DNA of 48,909 bases from an uncultured Clostridia bacterium (GCA_944386385.1 CALXAV010000001.1:1-48909), one strand, 5' to 3'. Shown: positions 1 to 7,320, counted from the stretch's first letter. Program-made: numbers and translations. Notes: generated by a model from the sequence alone, not told the origin.

Positions 1-98
1 TCTATATTGAAATTATATATTAGGGGGTATTTTGTTGTCAAAGTTCATTTTTCATTTATTACAGGATGCTTAAAATATTTTTTAGAAAGCAAAAAAGA

Positions 99-157
99 AC
101 CTAAAATATCTCTGTAATTAATTACAGTTATATTCTAAGTTCTCTATATTTTTAGGT
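99..157. repeat. nested inverted repeat around a 16-nt palindrome
   Basis: The arms ACCTAAAATAT (99-109) and ATATTTTTAGGT (146-157) pair with one bulge. Between them sits a perfect palindrome CTGTAATTAATTACAG at 112-127. It could be a terminator-like structure, a regulator site or an old insertion footprint. No flanking gene explains it. Confidence 0.5.
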
Positions 158-203
158 ACATTAAAAGCCTTGCAATTTCTTGCAATTATTTTACTAAAGA
201 TAT

Positions 204-224
204 TGTGTGTGTGTGTGTGTGTGT
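204..224. repeat. TG dinucleotide microsatellite
   Basis: About ten TG units in a row. The frame through it would code alternating Cys and Val, which is an artefact. Such repeats can vary in length by slippage, but no gene or promoter here obviously depends on it. Confidence 0.85.
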
Positions 225-427
225 TACTCTCCCAAGGGTTACAAAGCTTTTTAACATTTTCTATACCTACTTTCTTTCTTTATTTTTTATTTTACCTTTT
301 GATTATATCAAAAAAATCTTATTTTGTGAACATTTTGTGAAAACTTTATGTGAAAACTTTATTTTCTTATTTATTGTAACTTACATATTTCGTCTGTTGA
401 TTTTTTTGTCATAATCAATAAAAGTTG

Positions 428-745
428 CTATAAATCTGTTATTCTTTTATAAGCCATCCTTTCACTTGTACGAATTACTTTAATTCTTTCTAATAATTCG
501 TCAAAATATTGTTTATTTACTTTACTACCTTTTAAAATCTATCATCATCTAATGCAAAACTTTTTACCATATATTCTCTTATTATCTGACGCAGTATATT
601 CTAAAATGGAACACTCTGATTTTTCTTCTAATTCTTCTTCTGTAAAAATATTAGAAATATGTTTATATATTGCTGGTCTTTGTACATCAAACAATTCTGC
701 TATTGCATTTACATTAATACAATCTAAAAACTCCCATATTACCAA
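428..745 (-). pseudogene. rhuM: decayed RhuM-family (virulence protein) gene
   Basis: The first part (745 to 545) keeps the RhuM helix-turn-helix region: NAIAELFDVQRPAIYKHISN followed by an IFTEEELEE stretch and a SILEYTA motif. The frame then ends. After a short gap, another frame (about 525 to 431) gives the RhuM segment around KVNKQYFDELLERIKVIR and SERMAYKRITDL, then a TAG stop. The middle of the family, normally well over 100 residues between these motifs, is missing. A deletion plus frame change has therefore destroyed the gene. RhuM proteins are common on genomic islands and next to defence genes, and their biochemical role is unclear. This remnant lies in the flank, just after cotJC. 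Confidence 0.7.
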
Positions 746-763
746 AATACAGGAGTTTTATTC

Positions 764-973
764 TTAATTATTACAACCACAATTGTTGTTATTCATATTA
801 TTCATATAAAATTTCTTTTGAGCTAATTTATCTTGAACACCCCTTAATGCTTCACCGAATCTTTGGAAATGTACTACTTCTCTTTCTCTTAAATATCTTA
901 ATGGGTCTAATACATCAGGATTATCTCTACATAAATCTATTAATTTTTCATAAGTTGCTCTAGCTTTTTGTTC
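764..973 (-). pseudogene. cotJC: 3' fragment of spore coat manganese catalase CotJC, cut by the element
   Basis: Read on the minus strand this gives 69 residues starting EQKARATYEKLIDLC, then PDVLDPLRYLREREVVHFQR and FGEALR, ending in an Asn-rich tail NNNCGCNN. These are signature C-terminal motifs of the CotJC/manganese catalase family, including the Glu and His residues of the dimanganese site. CotJC is a spore coat component in Bacillus and Clostridia. Upstream of the GAA codon at 971-973 the frame runs at once into a stop (TGA), so the first two thirds of the protein are absent. The large serine recombinase genes begin 50 bp away, which makes this the chromosome-element junction. Excision would be expected to restore the gene. 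Confidence 0.85.
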
Positions 974-985
974 TCAATAGGTAAA
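961..985. other. probable attachment-site junction (element left end)
   Basis: cotJC homology stops at 971-973 (sequence tttttgttctcaatag on the plus strand), and nothing coding is seen until the recombinase stop codon at 1027. Large serine recombinases usually lie next to one end of their element and cross over at a 2-bp core. The core is expected within this stretch, but it cannot be fixed without the other end or the empty site. Confidence 0.6.
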
Positions 986-1026
986 AATAGTGCAACCATT
1001 TTTGTTGAATTAAAATCGGTGTAATG

Positions 1027-2547
1027 CTACACCTTAAAACAAATTTTAACTTTTTGATTTTCTCCTATATAAATTTTTTCTATAAGTTTTTTTAAAGTTA
1101 TGTTATCTATGTTGTTAACATCTTCAAAACTTATAATTGCATTAAGTATAGGCTTTTCAAAGTTTATATTAATTTTATTTTTCTCTAACCTATCCAGTTC
1201 CTTTTTCAAATTATTGATTTGATTCTGATATTCATTATATTGTATTATGAATTCATCTTCAGATATTATTCCTTCGACTTTTTTTGAATACATAAATTTA
1301 AAATCAGATTCTTTTTTATTTATTTCATTTTTTATTTTTTTATAAGCGATTAATTCTGGATTTTGCTTTTCTACTTTTGATTGTATTTCTTTTGAATACT
1401 TTTTTAATTTATATTCTTTTATCCTTTTAGAAAGTTCTGATAGAACTATTTTTTTTAAGTCATTTTCCATTATTTTATTAAATTTATTGCAAATTTCTAT
1501 ATGTCTGTAATGTTCAGTACAAATATAATAACCTTTGTCATTTTGTTTGCCTGATACTTTTCCGTTTTGAAAATAAACAGGACTACTATTTTTATAAGTC
1601 ATTTTTCTGCCACAATGTTCACAATAAACTAATCCTTTTAACAAGTGTAGATATATTTTATTATCTTCTTTTTTTCTATTTCCTTTTAACATTTGCACTT
1701 TATCATACATTTCTTTTGGAATAATTGCTTCATGAGTATTTTCCATTAATTCATATTCACTTTTTCTTGTAACAGATTTCTTTTTAGTTTTTAGATCTGT
1801 ATTATATTTATTTAATACCATAGCTCCTATGTATATTGGATTAACTAAAATTCTATTTATTATTGATTTCGTCCAATAACTTGCTTGTCTTTTTAAATTA
1901 AAATATTGAGATGGCGTTTGAATTTTTTTATTGTTTAGTATATTAGCGATTTGTAGAGGTTTTTGAGTTTCTATATATTTTTCAAAAATAAATTGAACAA
2001 TTGAAGACACTTTTTTATCTATTACTATTTTTTGCTTGTCATTTTCATCTTTTTTATATCCATAAGCAACGCTATCTTCTATAAATTTTCCTTGTTTTTT
2101 CATATTATATTTAGTTGCTTTAACTTTTTTTGAAATATCCTCTAAATAACTTTGATTTACAATTCCTCTTAATGCAACAGCATCATCAATCTCATATCTT
2201 TCACCACTATCAATATATTCTGTAACAGATATTAATCTAACATCATTATCTGGAAAAAATATATCAGTATAGTATGAAGTCATATTTTTATCTCTAGTTA
2301 GACGACTCATATCCTTTACAATGACCATATTTATTTTCTTTCTTACTATATCAATCATTAATCTGTTTAGATTAGGTCTAGATGATAATATTCCTGAATA
2401 TCCGTTATCTACATATTCTTGAACAATATTATAATTATGTTTGTTGGCATAAGCAGTTGTAATCTCCCTTTGCATATCTATGCTATTATTTTTTTCTTTA
2501 TCTTCTTTTGAAAGTCTTAAATAGATTCCAGCTTTATATTCTTTCAT
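1027..2547 (-). CDS. large serine recombinase (TnpX/integrase type), copy 1
   Basis: 506 aa, normal for the family. The N-terminal catalytic domain starts YLRLSKEDKEKNN, with the nucleophile Ser in RLS, and holds the NGYSG and SRLTRD motifs with family arginines. The recombinase domain follows (residues ~150-290), then a zinc ribbon (CEHCGRKM ... YYICTEHYRHIEIC) and a C-terminal coiled-coil rich in Lys and Glu. Such enzymes integrate and excise elements through a 5'-phosphoserine intermediate, and a directionality factor controls the choice. Its start overlaps the stop of the upstream recombinase by one base (TAATG), so the two are translationally coupled. It lies 50 bp from the junction in cotJC, as an integrase gene should. 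Confidence 0.93.
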   Translation of the reverse strand: MKEYKAGIYLRLSKEDKEKNNSIDMQREITTAYANKHNYNIVQEYVDNGYSGILSSRPNLNRLMIDIVRKKINMVIVKDMSRLTRDKNMTSYYTDIFFPDNDVRLISVTEYIDSGERYEIDDAVALRGIVNQSYLEDISKKVKATKYNMKKQGKFIEDSVAYGYKKDENDKQKIVIDKKVSSIVQFIFEKYIETQKPLQIANILNNKKIQTPSQYFNLKRQASYWTKSIINRILVNPIYIGAMVLNKYNTDLKTKKKSVTRKSEYELMENTHEAIIPKEMYDKVQMLKGNRKKEDNKIYLHLLKGLVYCEHCGRKMTYKNSSPVYFQNGKVSGKQNDKGYYICTEHYRHIEICNKFNKIMENDLKKIVLSELSKRIKEYKLKKYSKEIQSKVEKQNPELIAYKKIKNEINKKESDFKFMYSKKVEGIISEDEFIIQYNEYQNQINNLKKELDRLEKNKININFEKPILNAIISFEDVNNIDNITLKKLIEKIYIGENQKVKICFKV

Positions 2548-4106
2548 TAAGCCATTCCTAATAAATCATATCTGTAATTTATAAATATATTATCATTACT
2601 ATCTATTTTAACACTTTCAATGACATCTGCTAACTGTTCTCTTTTCCATTGTTTAACATCAGCTACTTTTTTTGAAACTCTTTTAAATTCTTTATTTGAA
2701 ATATTCTGCTTATTTTGAATTTTTTGATTTATTTTTTCTATTTGTTCATTAATTTTTTCTCTTTTTTCTATTTCTTGGTTATACATTTTTTTAAAATCAT
2801 ATTCTTGAAGGATGTTATTTTTATAATCATTATAAAGTGATGCTATAATTTTGTTTGTTTTTTCTAGTCTTCTTTTTAGTTCGTTATGTTCTTGTTCATA
2901 CTCTAAAAATCCTAAATTTTTGTAATTTTTTTCTAAAAATTCTGCAATATTATCACAAGATACAATATTTTTAACTTTTTGGTTTAATGTATATATTACA
3001 ATTTGAGTAATTGTTTGTAATGAGATTCCTTTGTATTGTCTAATACAATATCCTTTCTTGTGTAATATGCTTGAACAATATAATCTCATAGAGGAAATTG
3101 TTTTTTTGTCTTTTCTATACCTGACTTTTAATTGCATTGGTTCACCACATTCATTGCAAAAAACCATTCCATTTAAGACCCAATTATGAGTATGTGTTTT
3201 ACATCTTTTATTTAACTCTAATCTGTGTTGTACTCTATCAAACAGTTCATCAGATATAATTGATTTATGTGTGTTAAAAGCTATTTTCCATTCATCTCTT
3301 GGTATTTGTTTTACTTTTTTTGATTTATAACTTAAAATAACAACTTTTCCATATTCAGTATGACCTAAATAAACTTTATTTTTTAGTATTTTAGAAATTG
3401 TAGAATATGTCCATCCATATTCACCATTTTTATTTTTTTCAAATCCATTATAACTTGGGCAATACACTTTATCTTCTTTTAAGGTTCTTGAGATATCTCC
3501 CATAGTTTTCCCAGAATCATACATTTGAAAAATCTGTTTTACTATTTTAGCTTCCTCTGGATTTATTATAAGTTTATTTTTGTTATATTCGTCTTTTTTA
3601 TATCCATAAGGAGCTTTAGCAGCAACATATAGTCCTTGTTCTTTTCTCGCCCAAACTCCAGCTTTTACTTTTCTTGATATATCTTTACTATACCAGTCAT
3701 TAATTAAAGTTTTAAATTGGATCATATCATTGTTAGAGCTTTTTTTGTAAGTATCGACACCATCTAATATAGAAATATATCTTATCTCTTTTTCAAGAAA
3801 ATAGATTTCAATAAGATAATTTGCTTCAAAATTATTCCTTGATAATCTGGATAAATCTTTTGTAATGATACAATTTATCTTTTTTCTTTCTATATCATCT
3901 AACATTCTCTGGAAATTTGGTCTATTAGTATTTAATCCTGTATAACCATCATCAATGTAAAAATCAATTAATTCAAACTTATCACCTAATTCCTTTATCT
4001 TTTCATTAATAATATTTTTTTGGCTAATAATACTATCACTAATTTCTTTATCACCATCTTCAACTGATAGTCTTAAATAACCTGCAACCTTGTATTTATT
4101 TTTCAC
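2547..4106 (-). CDS. large serine recombinase (TnpX/integrase type), copy 2
   Basis: 519 aa, starting at GTG after AGGAGG. The catalytic domain reads YLRLSVEDGDKE (Ser nucleophile), then DDGYTG, then FQRMLDDIERKKINCIITKD and LSRLSRN. The recombinase domain follows, then a zinc ribbon (CNECGEPMQLK ... LYCSSILHKKGYC) and a coiled coil of about 100 residues. It is clearly a paralog of the next gene rather than a duplicate, because the two share motifs but differ through most of their length. Both copies look catalytically intact. Two tandem recombinases may act as a heteromeric pair, as CcrA and CcrB do, or one may serve the insertion and the other another site. That choice is inference. Confidence 0.93.
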   Translation of the reverse strand: MKNKYKVAGYLRLSVEDGDKEISDSIISQKNIINEKIKELGDKFELIDFYIDDGYTGLNTNRPNFQRMLDDIERKKINCIITKDLSRLSRNNFEANYLIEIYFLEKEIRYISILDGVDTYKKSSNNDMIQFKTLINDWYSKDISRKVKAGVWARKEQGLYVAAKAPYGYKKDEYNKNKLIINPEEAKIVKQIFQMYDSGKTMGDISRTLKEDKVYCPSYNGFEKNKNGEYGWTYSTISKILKNKVYLGHTEYGKVVILSYKSKKVKQIPRDEWKIAFNTHKSIISDELFDRVQHRLELNKRCKTHTHNWVLNGMVFCNECGEPMQLKVRYRKDKKTISSMRLYCSSILHKKGYCIRQYKGISLQTITQIVIYTLNQKVKNIVSCDNIAEFLEKNYKNLGFLEYEQEHNELKRRLEKTNKIIASLYNDYKNNILQEYDFKKMYNQEIEKREKINEQIEKINQKIQNKQNISNKEFKRVSKKVADVKQWKREQLADVIESVKIDSNDNIFINYRYDLLGMA

Positions 4107-4152
4107 AATTATTACGCCTCCTACCGTATAATTGTCTAAAAATAAACAAGTA

Positions 4153-4193
4153 TTACTACTGATATTATACTTTATCAGTTGTAATATTGTCTA
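4153..4193 (-). promoter_or_regulatory. promoter of the recombinase pair with an overlapping palindromic operator
   Basis: On the minus strand, TAGACA (4188-4193) lies 18 bp before TATAAT (4164-4169). The -10 box sits inside an inverted repeat ACTGATA/TATCAGT (4158-4164 and 4173-4179), which extends to TTAC/GTAA at 4153 and 4184. A repressor bound here would block the recombinase genes. The HTH protein at 6565-6984 is one candidate. Confidence 0.6.
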
Positions 4194-4208
4194 TAATCTT
4201 TTTAGTAT

Positions 4209-4472
4209 TTATTGTTTAGGATGTTTTAGTTCTTGAATTGCATAATTTACAATTAAATCAATTAACTTTTCCTTTCCCAGACTGTTTTCCGTCTTTTTTG
4301 ATATAACTGTATATTCTGTATTATTTATTGTATATATTTCTTTATCTTCTTTTTCTAATTTTTCTTCTTCTGAATTCTTGTCAATTGTAAGATTTTTATA
4401 CTCTTTTGTTTTCATATTCTTATATTCTTTTTGTTCTATTTGTATCATATTACCAATGCTTATTTCATTCAT
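4209..4472 (-). CDS. TnpW-like small element protein
   Basis: 87 aa with an AGAGGTG ribosome binding site. The N-terminal half is charged and low in complexity. The C-terminal half (INNTEYTVISKKTENS, then KLIDLIVNYAIQELKH) resembles the TnpW family, short proteins that accompany TnpX-type recombinases on clostridial elements and whose function is unknown. The gene lies just upstream of the recombinase promoter and is the last member of the accessory group. The assignment rests on the short C-terminal pattern and on position, and it could be an unrelated small protein. Confidence 0.5.
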   Translation of the reverse strand: MNEISIGNMIQIEQKEYKNMKTKEYKNLTIDKNSEEEKLEKEDKEIYTINNTEYTVISKKTENSLGKEKLIDLIVNYAIQELKHPKQ

Positions 4473-4544
4473 GTATAATAATCACCTCTGTTAATTTTAT
4501 GAAGAAAAAAAATAAATATAATAACAAATAAATATTAATATAGT

Positions 4545-4576
4545 AAAAAAGAAGCCTAGCTATTAACTAAACTTCT
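4545..4576 (-). terminator. intrinsic terminator
   Basis: On the minus strand a hairpin closed by AGAAG/CTTCT is followed by six T. It lies directly after the 146-aa gene and before the TnpW-like gene. Confidence 0.55.
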
Positions 4577-4584
4577 ATGTACCT

Positions 4585-5025
4585 TTAATAATAAATTAAA
4601 TTTCTCTCAGAGATTTCATTTCTAAAAGCCTCTGACATATAATTATTTTCTCCATTTTTTAGGTTAATACATTTTATATTAAAATCTGTAAATTCATTAA
4701 GTATCTGTGTTATATTTACTTTTTTACATAACCTATAATCAAAATCTTCAATAACTACCATATTAACCTTGTCATTTTTAAATACCTTTATTAAATCCTT
4801 TATTTGACTTTTTTTATTTATAAAGACTGTATATTTGTAATTATCTTTTGTATCTTTTCTTCTAATTGTATAGAAATTATTACCTTGTATAATTCTTATT
4901 CTTGCTGTTTTTTTTATTTTAAAGTTTCTAAATAATTCATTAGTTATCTCATTTTTACTTTTTTCATAATCATTTAATTGTTCTTTATTCCCAACTCGTA
5001 TGTAGAAAAAATGTTTTAAATTCAT
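4585..5025 (-). CDS. small serine-recombinase-like protein, no catalytic serine (A)
   Basis: 146 aa, AGGGAGGA ribosome binding site. The start FFYIRVGNKEQLNDYEK matches the first strand of serine recombinases (usual form YIRVSTKEQ), but the nucleophile Ser is Gly. Near residues 90-140, IKDLIKVFKNDKVNMVVIED and the following FDYRLCKKVNITQILNEF mirror the FQRMLDDIERKKINCIITKD-LSRLSRN segment of the full recombinase at 2547-4106. No DNA-binding, zinc-ribbon or coiled-coil region follows, so it is only a catalytic-fold domain. It could modulate recombinase tetramers, or it could be a decaying domain. Two similar proteins follow in the same gene group, which argues for a kept function. The family call rests on motif reading only. 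Confidence 0.55.
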   Translation of the reverse strand: MNLKHFFYIRVGNKEQLNDYEKSKNEITNELFRNFKIKKTARIRIIQGNNFYTIRRKDTKDNYKYTVFINKKSQIKDLIKVFKNDKVNMVVIEDFDYRLCKKVNITQILNEFTDFNIKCINLKNGENNYMSEAFRNEISERNLIYY

Positions 5026-5118
5026 ATCATTAATCCTCCCTACCTATATTATTTATATATATTCTAACTAAATTTAGAAGAATCATTAAGTTGAGAAAAA
5101 TTTTTAAATATATCCCCT

Positions 5119-5382
5119 TTATCTATTTAATTTAGGTGTATGAGGATATATTTTTACAAGAACATCTATTTCTTCTAATAGGTCATTTAAGGTTATCAAA
5201 CTATTTGCTGAATTAAGCATATTGCTAACTGCAATTTTTGAATATGCAATATATTCTGAACCTTGCTTTTTTATTTCTTTTATCATTTCTTTTTCCATAT
5301 TATCTTGAGTAATTTCTTTATTTGAATTTATCAAATTTTTATATGCTCTTTTTATATATTTTTTACAATCTTGCTTATTCAT
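5119..5382 (-). CDS. small charged protein of unknown function
   Basis: About 87 aa from the ATG that follows GGAGGG; a start four codons further upstream would overlap that binding site. It is mostly helical by composition (KQDCKKYIKRAYKNLINS, MLNSANSLITLNDLLEEIDV), with no motif I recognise. It sits between two recombinase-like small proteins on the same strand and is probably part of the same regulatory set. A terminator hairpin lies immediately upstream of its ribosome binding site. Confidence 0.6.
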   Translation of the reverse strand: MNKQDCKKYIKRAYKNLINSNKEITQDNMEKEMIKEIKKQGSEYIAYSKIAVSNMLNSANSLITLNDLLEEIDVLVKIYPHTPKLNR

Positions 5383-5397
5383 TTTTCCCTCCATAAT

Positions 5398-5420
5398 AAA
5401 AAAGCCATCTCTGGCTTTTT
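5398..5420 (-). terminator. intrinsic terminator abutting a ribosome binding site
   Basis: The hairpin AAAAGCCA-gaga-TGGCTTTT plus T-run lies between the gene ending at 5444 and the GGAGGG of the next gene. Transcription of the downstream genes must read through it or start anew. Confidence 0.7.
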
Positions 5421-5443
5421 AACATTTATATATTATTTTTTCT

Positions 5444-5854
5444 TCAACTTATCTTAGATGCTAACTCATTTCTTTGTTTTTCAGCATATGCTATTTTCAA
5501 AGAAATTAATTCTTTTCCTAATTCTGAATTAGAATCTATGTTTTCATCAAGAACGATAAAATGTATTTTTTCATCCGTTAATCTTTTTAATAATTGACCT
5601 TGTATTATTTCACTTTTTCCTAATGATAGAAAATTATCAAATACAACTATATCTATATAAGATACTTTATAATCTAATAACATTCTTTCAAAAGTATTTC
5701 TATTATCTACATTTAAAACATTTGTTGTATTTTCAAAATATGGGTAGATATTAAAAACTGAAATTGCATTTTCTATTTTTTTGCAAATTCTATTTAATGA
5801 TTTAACATCTAAAATTCTATAATTATATAATCCTACACTCAAAGTTTCATCCAT
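5444..5854 (-). CDS. small serine-recombinase-like protein, no catalytic serine (B)
   Basis: 136 aa from the ATG placed after GGAGGAAAAAAT (the frame is open further upstream, but without a binding site). The clearest match is FERMLLDYKVSYIDIVVFDN with FLSLGK, against FQRMLDDIERKKINCIITKD with LSRLSR in the full recombinase. The essential Arg residues are replaced. The C-terminal segment (AYAEKQRNELASKIS) copies the recombinase helix that ends in ISRKVK. At the N-terminus SVGLYNYRILD holds the place of YLRLS without the nucleophile. It is therefore a catalytic-domain fold with no chemistry expected. It sits beside the other two such proteins and is likely a regulator or structural partner. 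Confidence 0.55.
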   Translation of the reverse strand: MDETLSVGLYNYRILDVKSLNRICKKIENAISVFNIYPYFENTTNVLNVDNRNTFERMLLDYKVSYIDIVVFDNFLSLGKSEIIQGQLLKRLTDEKIHFIVLDENIDSNSELGKELISLKIAYAEKQRNELASKIS

Positions 5855-5942
5855 ATTTTTTCCTCCATCTATGATATTAATACAAAGTATTATACTCAAA
5901 AAAAATTTCAATTAGAACTTGAGAAAAAATTTTAAAATATAC

Positions 5943-6056
5943 CTATTTTTGAATATTGTTATCTGCATCTTTACCTATTATTAAACAACAATGTAAAAAT
6001 AAAGTAAATAAGCCACCTGCAATAAATGTACCTATATAACTTAATACCGTAATCAT
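5943..6056 (-). CDS. DUF3789-like single-span membrane peptide
   Basis: 37 aa, too short for most gene finders, with a good AGAGGTG site before ATG. It starts MITVLSYIGTFIAGGLFTLF and continues with LHCCLIIGKD, giving one hydrophobic segment with a Gly-Gly pair and a short polar tail. This pattern (hydrophobic helix with GG, then a short C-terminus) matches the DUF3789 peptides common on mobile elements of gut Firmicutes. Function is unknown. It lies between two recombinase-like genes in the same direction. Confidence 0.6.
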   Translation of the reverse strand: MITVLSYIGTFIAGGLFTLFLHCCLIIGKDADNNIQK

Positions 6057-6066
6057 TTCACACCTC

Positions 6067-6555
6067 TTATATCTCAACTATATTTATATCATTTCTTCTA
6101 CATAGCTTAACTATTATTGCCCATTCTTCATGTGACATTGCATATATAGAAAAAATAGTTATGATTAAAACATCCATTGCTTTATTTCTAATATCTTCAA
6201 TAAGTTCATAATATTTATCTGCATTTTCACCAATTGGAGCTGTATAAATTTTTCCTAATTCAAGACTAGAATTTTTGCAAAATCTTTCTACTGCCTGTTT
6301 TTGTTGTGTACTTGTTTCAAATATATTAATTATATAAGTATTAGCTCTGCCACTTATGTCTTTATTAAAGATTTTATTATTTTCTTTCATTAGTTCATAT
6401 TCTCTTTCAACTTCATCTTGCTCATATAAATCATAGGTCAATTTCATTTGTTCTGCGAATATTTCAGGGGTGATTTTTATTTTCATTTTATAGAGTAAAT
6501 CTAGAGTAAGTGCAGCATAACACATCCCTTGTTTTTTACTAATTAACTGTTCCAT
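6067..6555 (-). CDS. small serine-recombinase-like protein, no catalytic serine (C)
   Basis: 162 aa with AGGAGG before ATG. Residues 1-70 are helical and not recognised (KKQGMCYAALTLDLLYKM). From about residue 73 the strand ANTYIINIFETSTQQKQA is followed by VERFC, which resembles the serine recombinase start (YxRxSxxxQxxQ) with the nucleophile position changed. The segment YYELIEDIRNKAMDVLIITI then parallels the 'RxxLxxxixxgkidxvvv' part of the fold, with Arg-rich motifs absent. It ends right after the strand NDINIVEI. The extra N-terminal domain distinguishes it from the other two. Of the three it is the weakest family match. Confidence 0.45.
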   Translation of the reverse strand: MEQLISKKQGMCYAALTLDLLYKMKIKITPEIFAEQMKLTYDLYEQDEVEREYELMKENNKIFNKDISGRANTYIINIFETSTQQKQAVERFCKNSSLELGKIYTAPIGENADKYYELIEDIRNKAMDVLIITIFSIYAMSHEEWAIIVKLCRRNDINIVEI

Positions 6556-6564
6556 TTTCTCCTC

Positions 6565-6984
6565 CTATGCTTTTATATATTTGGGTAAATCTAGTGATCT
6601 TAAAGATTTATCTTCTTGAAACTCATACCTATTTTTCTTCTTATTATATTTATATGAAGTTCCACACCATTTTCTAATTGCTTCTGTTCCTAATTTTCTT
6701 GATTTTGATAATTCTTTTGATGCTTGTTCATGTGCTGATTTTAATTCATAATATGATAAATCCTTTTCTTTGTTTTTTCTATTTTTATATATAATTTCTT
6801 TTTGCTTAATTCTTCTTTTGCTTAAATTTTCCCTCTTTCGTTTTTCTTTTTCAATTAGATACAATTTGTTTGCTCTTAATATTTTAGATATGTAACTAAC
6901 TGATGTATTTAATTCTTTTGCAATCTCTGTTAATGTTTTTTCTTCATTAAAGTAGAGATTTTGGATATGAGTTTTTTTATCCAC
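6565..6984 (-). CDS. helix-turn-helix DNA-binding protein
   Basis: 139 aa starting at GTG after GGAGG. Residues 4-40 form a sigma-region-4 or resolvase type helix-turn-helix: EKTLTEIAKELNTSVSYISK followed by ILRANK. The middle is very rich in Lys and Arg (EKEKRKRENLSKRRIKQKEI), and the C-terminus carries a compact motif EAIRKWCGTSYKYN. It is first in the minus-strand accessory group that leads to the recombinases, so it is a candidate regulator of integration. A 9-bp-arm palindrome (7020-7039) upstream of its start may be its own operator. Confidence 0.7.
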   Translation of the reverse strand: MDKKTHIQNLYFNEEKTLTEIAKELNTSVSYISKILRANKLYLIEKEKRKRENLSKRRIKQKEIIYKNRKNKEKDLSYYELKSAHEQASKELSKSRKLGTEAIRKWCGTSYKYNKKKNRYEFQEDKSLRSLDLPKYIKA

Positions 6985-7019
6985 ATTACCATATGTCCTC
7001 CTTCCTCTTGCCTTGGTTC

Positions 7020-7039
7020 AAAAAGTGTTTACACTTTTT
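7020..7039. promoter_or_regulatory. palindromic candidate operator
   Basis: AAAAAGTGT-TT-ACACTTTTT: two 9-bp arms with a 2-bp centre, too short a loop for a good hairpin and more like a dimer binding site. It lies about 35 bp upstream of the GTG start of the HTH gene. Confidence 0.45.
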
Positions 7040-7053
7040 TAGGCATAGTTTTC

Positions 7054-7085
7054 TATATAGGACTTTCCTTGAAAAGCCCTATATA
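7054..7085. other. hairpin in intergenic region
   Basis: Arms TATATAGG and CCTATATA with an inner CTTT/AAAG pairing make a stable stem. There is no T-run after it, so it is not a simple terminator. Its role is unknown. Confidence 0.45.
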
Positions 7086-7102
7086 TTGCATTTTTTAGCG
7101 AC

Positions 7103-7158
7103 ATATAGTATAATTTGAAAAAGGAGTAGTGAAAGGGGGATTTATAATTATACTATAT
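7103..7158. repeat. 13-bp inverted repeat containing two facing -10 boxes
   Basis: ATATAGTATAATT (7103-7115) is repeated inverted at 7146-7158, with outer AGC/GCT (97-99 and 168-170). Each arm holds TATAAT. On the plus strand TTGCAT lies 17 bp upstream of the left TATAAT. The 30 bp between is purine rich. Confidence 0.6.
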
Positions 7159-7320
7159 ATCTTTGTAGCTAAAAGAAGTTTTTCCAAGACTTATTCTTTT
7201 AACTTGAATAGATTATATTTTCCCCTTACTCTAAAGTCAATGAATTGGACAATCCTTTGAATATAACACATTTTGAGAATTTTTAAAGATACTGTTTTAA
7301 ACAAAAAGGAGTTAAAATAT

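Larger units (their letters stand above)
1..427. other. non-coding left flank
   Basis: I see no convincing gene in this stretch. Open frames here have no ribosome binding site and one is only a translation of the TG repeat. The stretch holds the hairpin at 99-157 and the TG microsatellite at 204-224, and it is presumably chromosomal DNA downstream of the decayed rhuM gene. Confidence 0.6.

Noticed and set aside
205-414. A 69-codon plus-strand frame over the TG repeat
   Set aside because: It starts in the microsatellite, codes Cys-Val repeats, has no ribosome binding site and no likeness to protein.
7103-7158. The 13-bp inverted repeat as a plain terminator
   Set aside because: There is no T-run after either arm, and each arm carries a -10 box.
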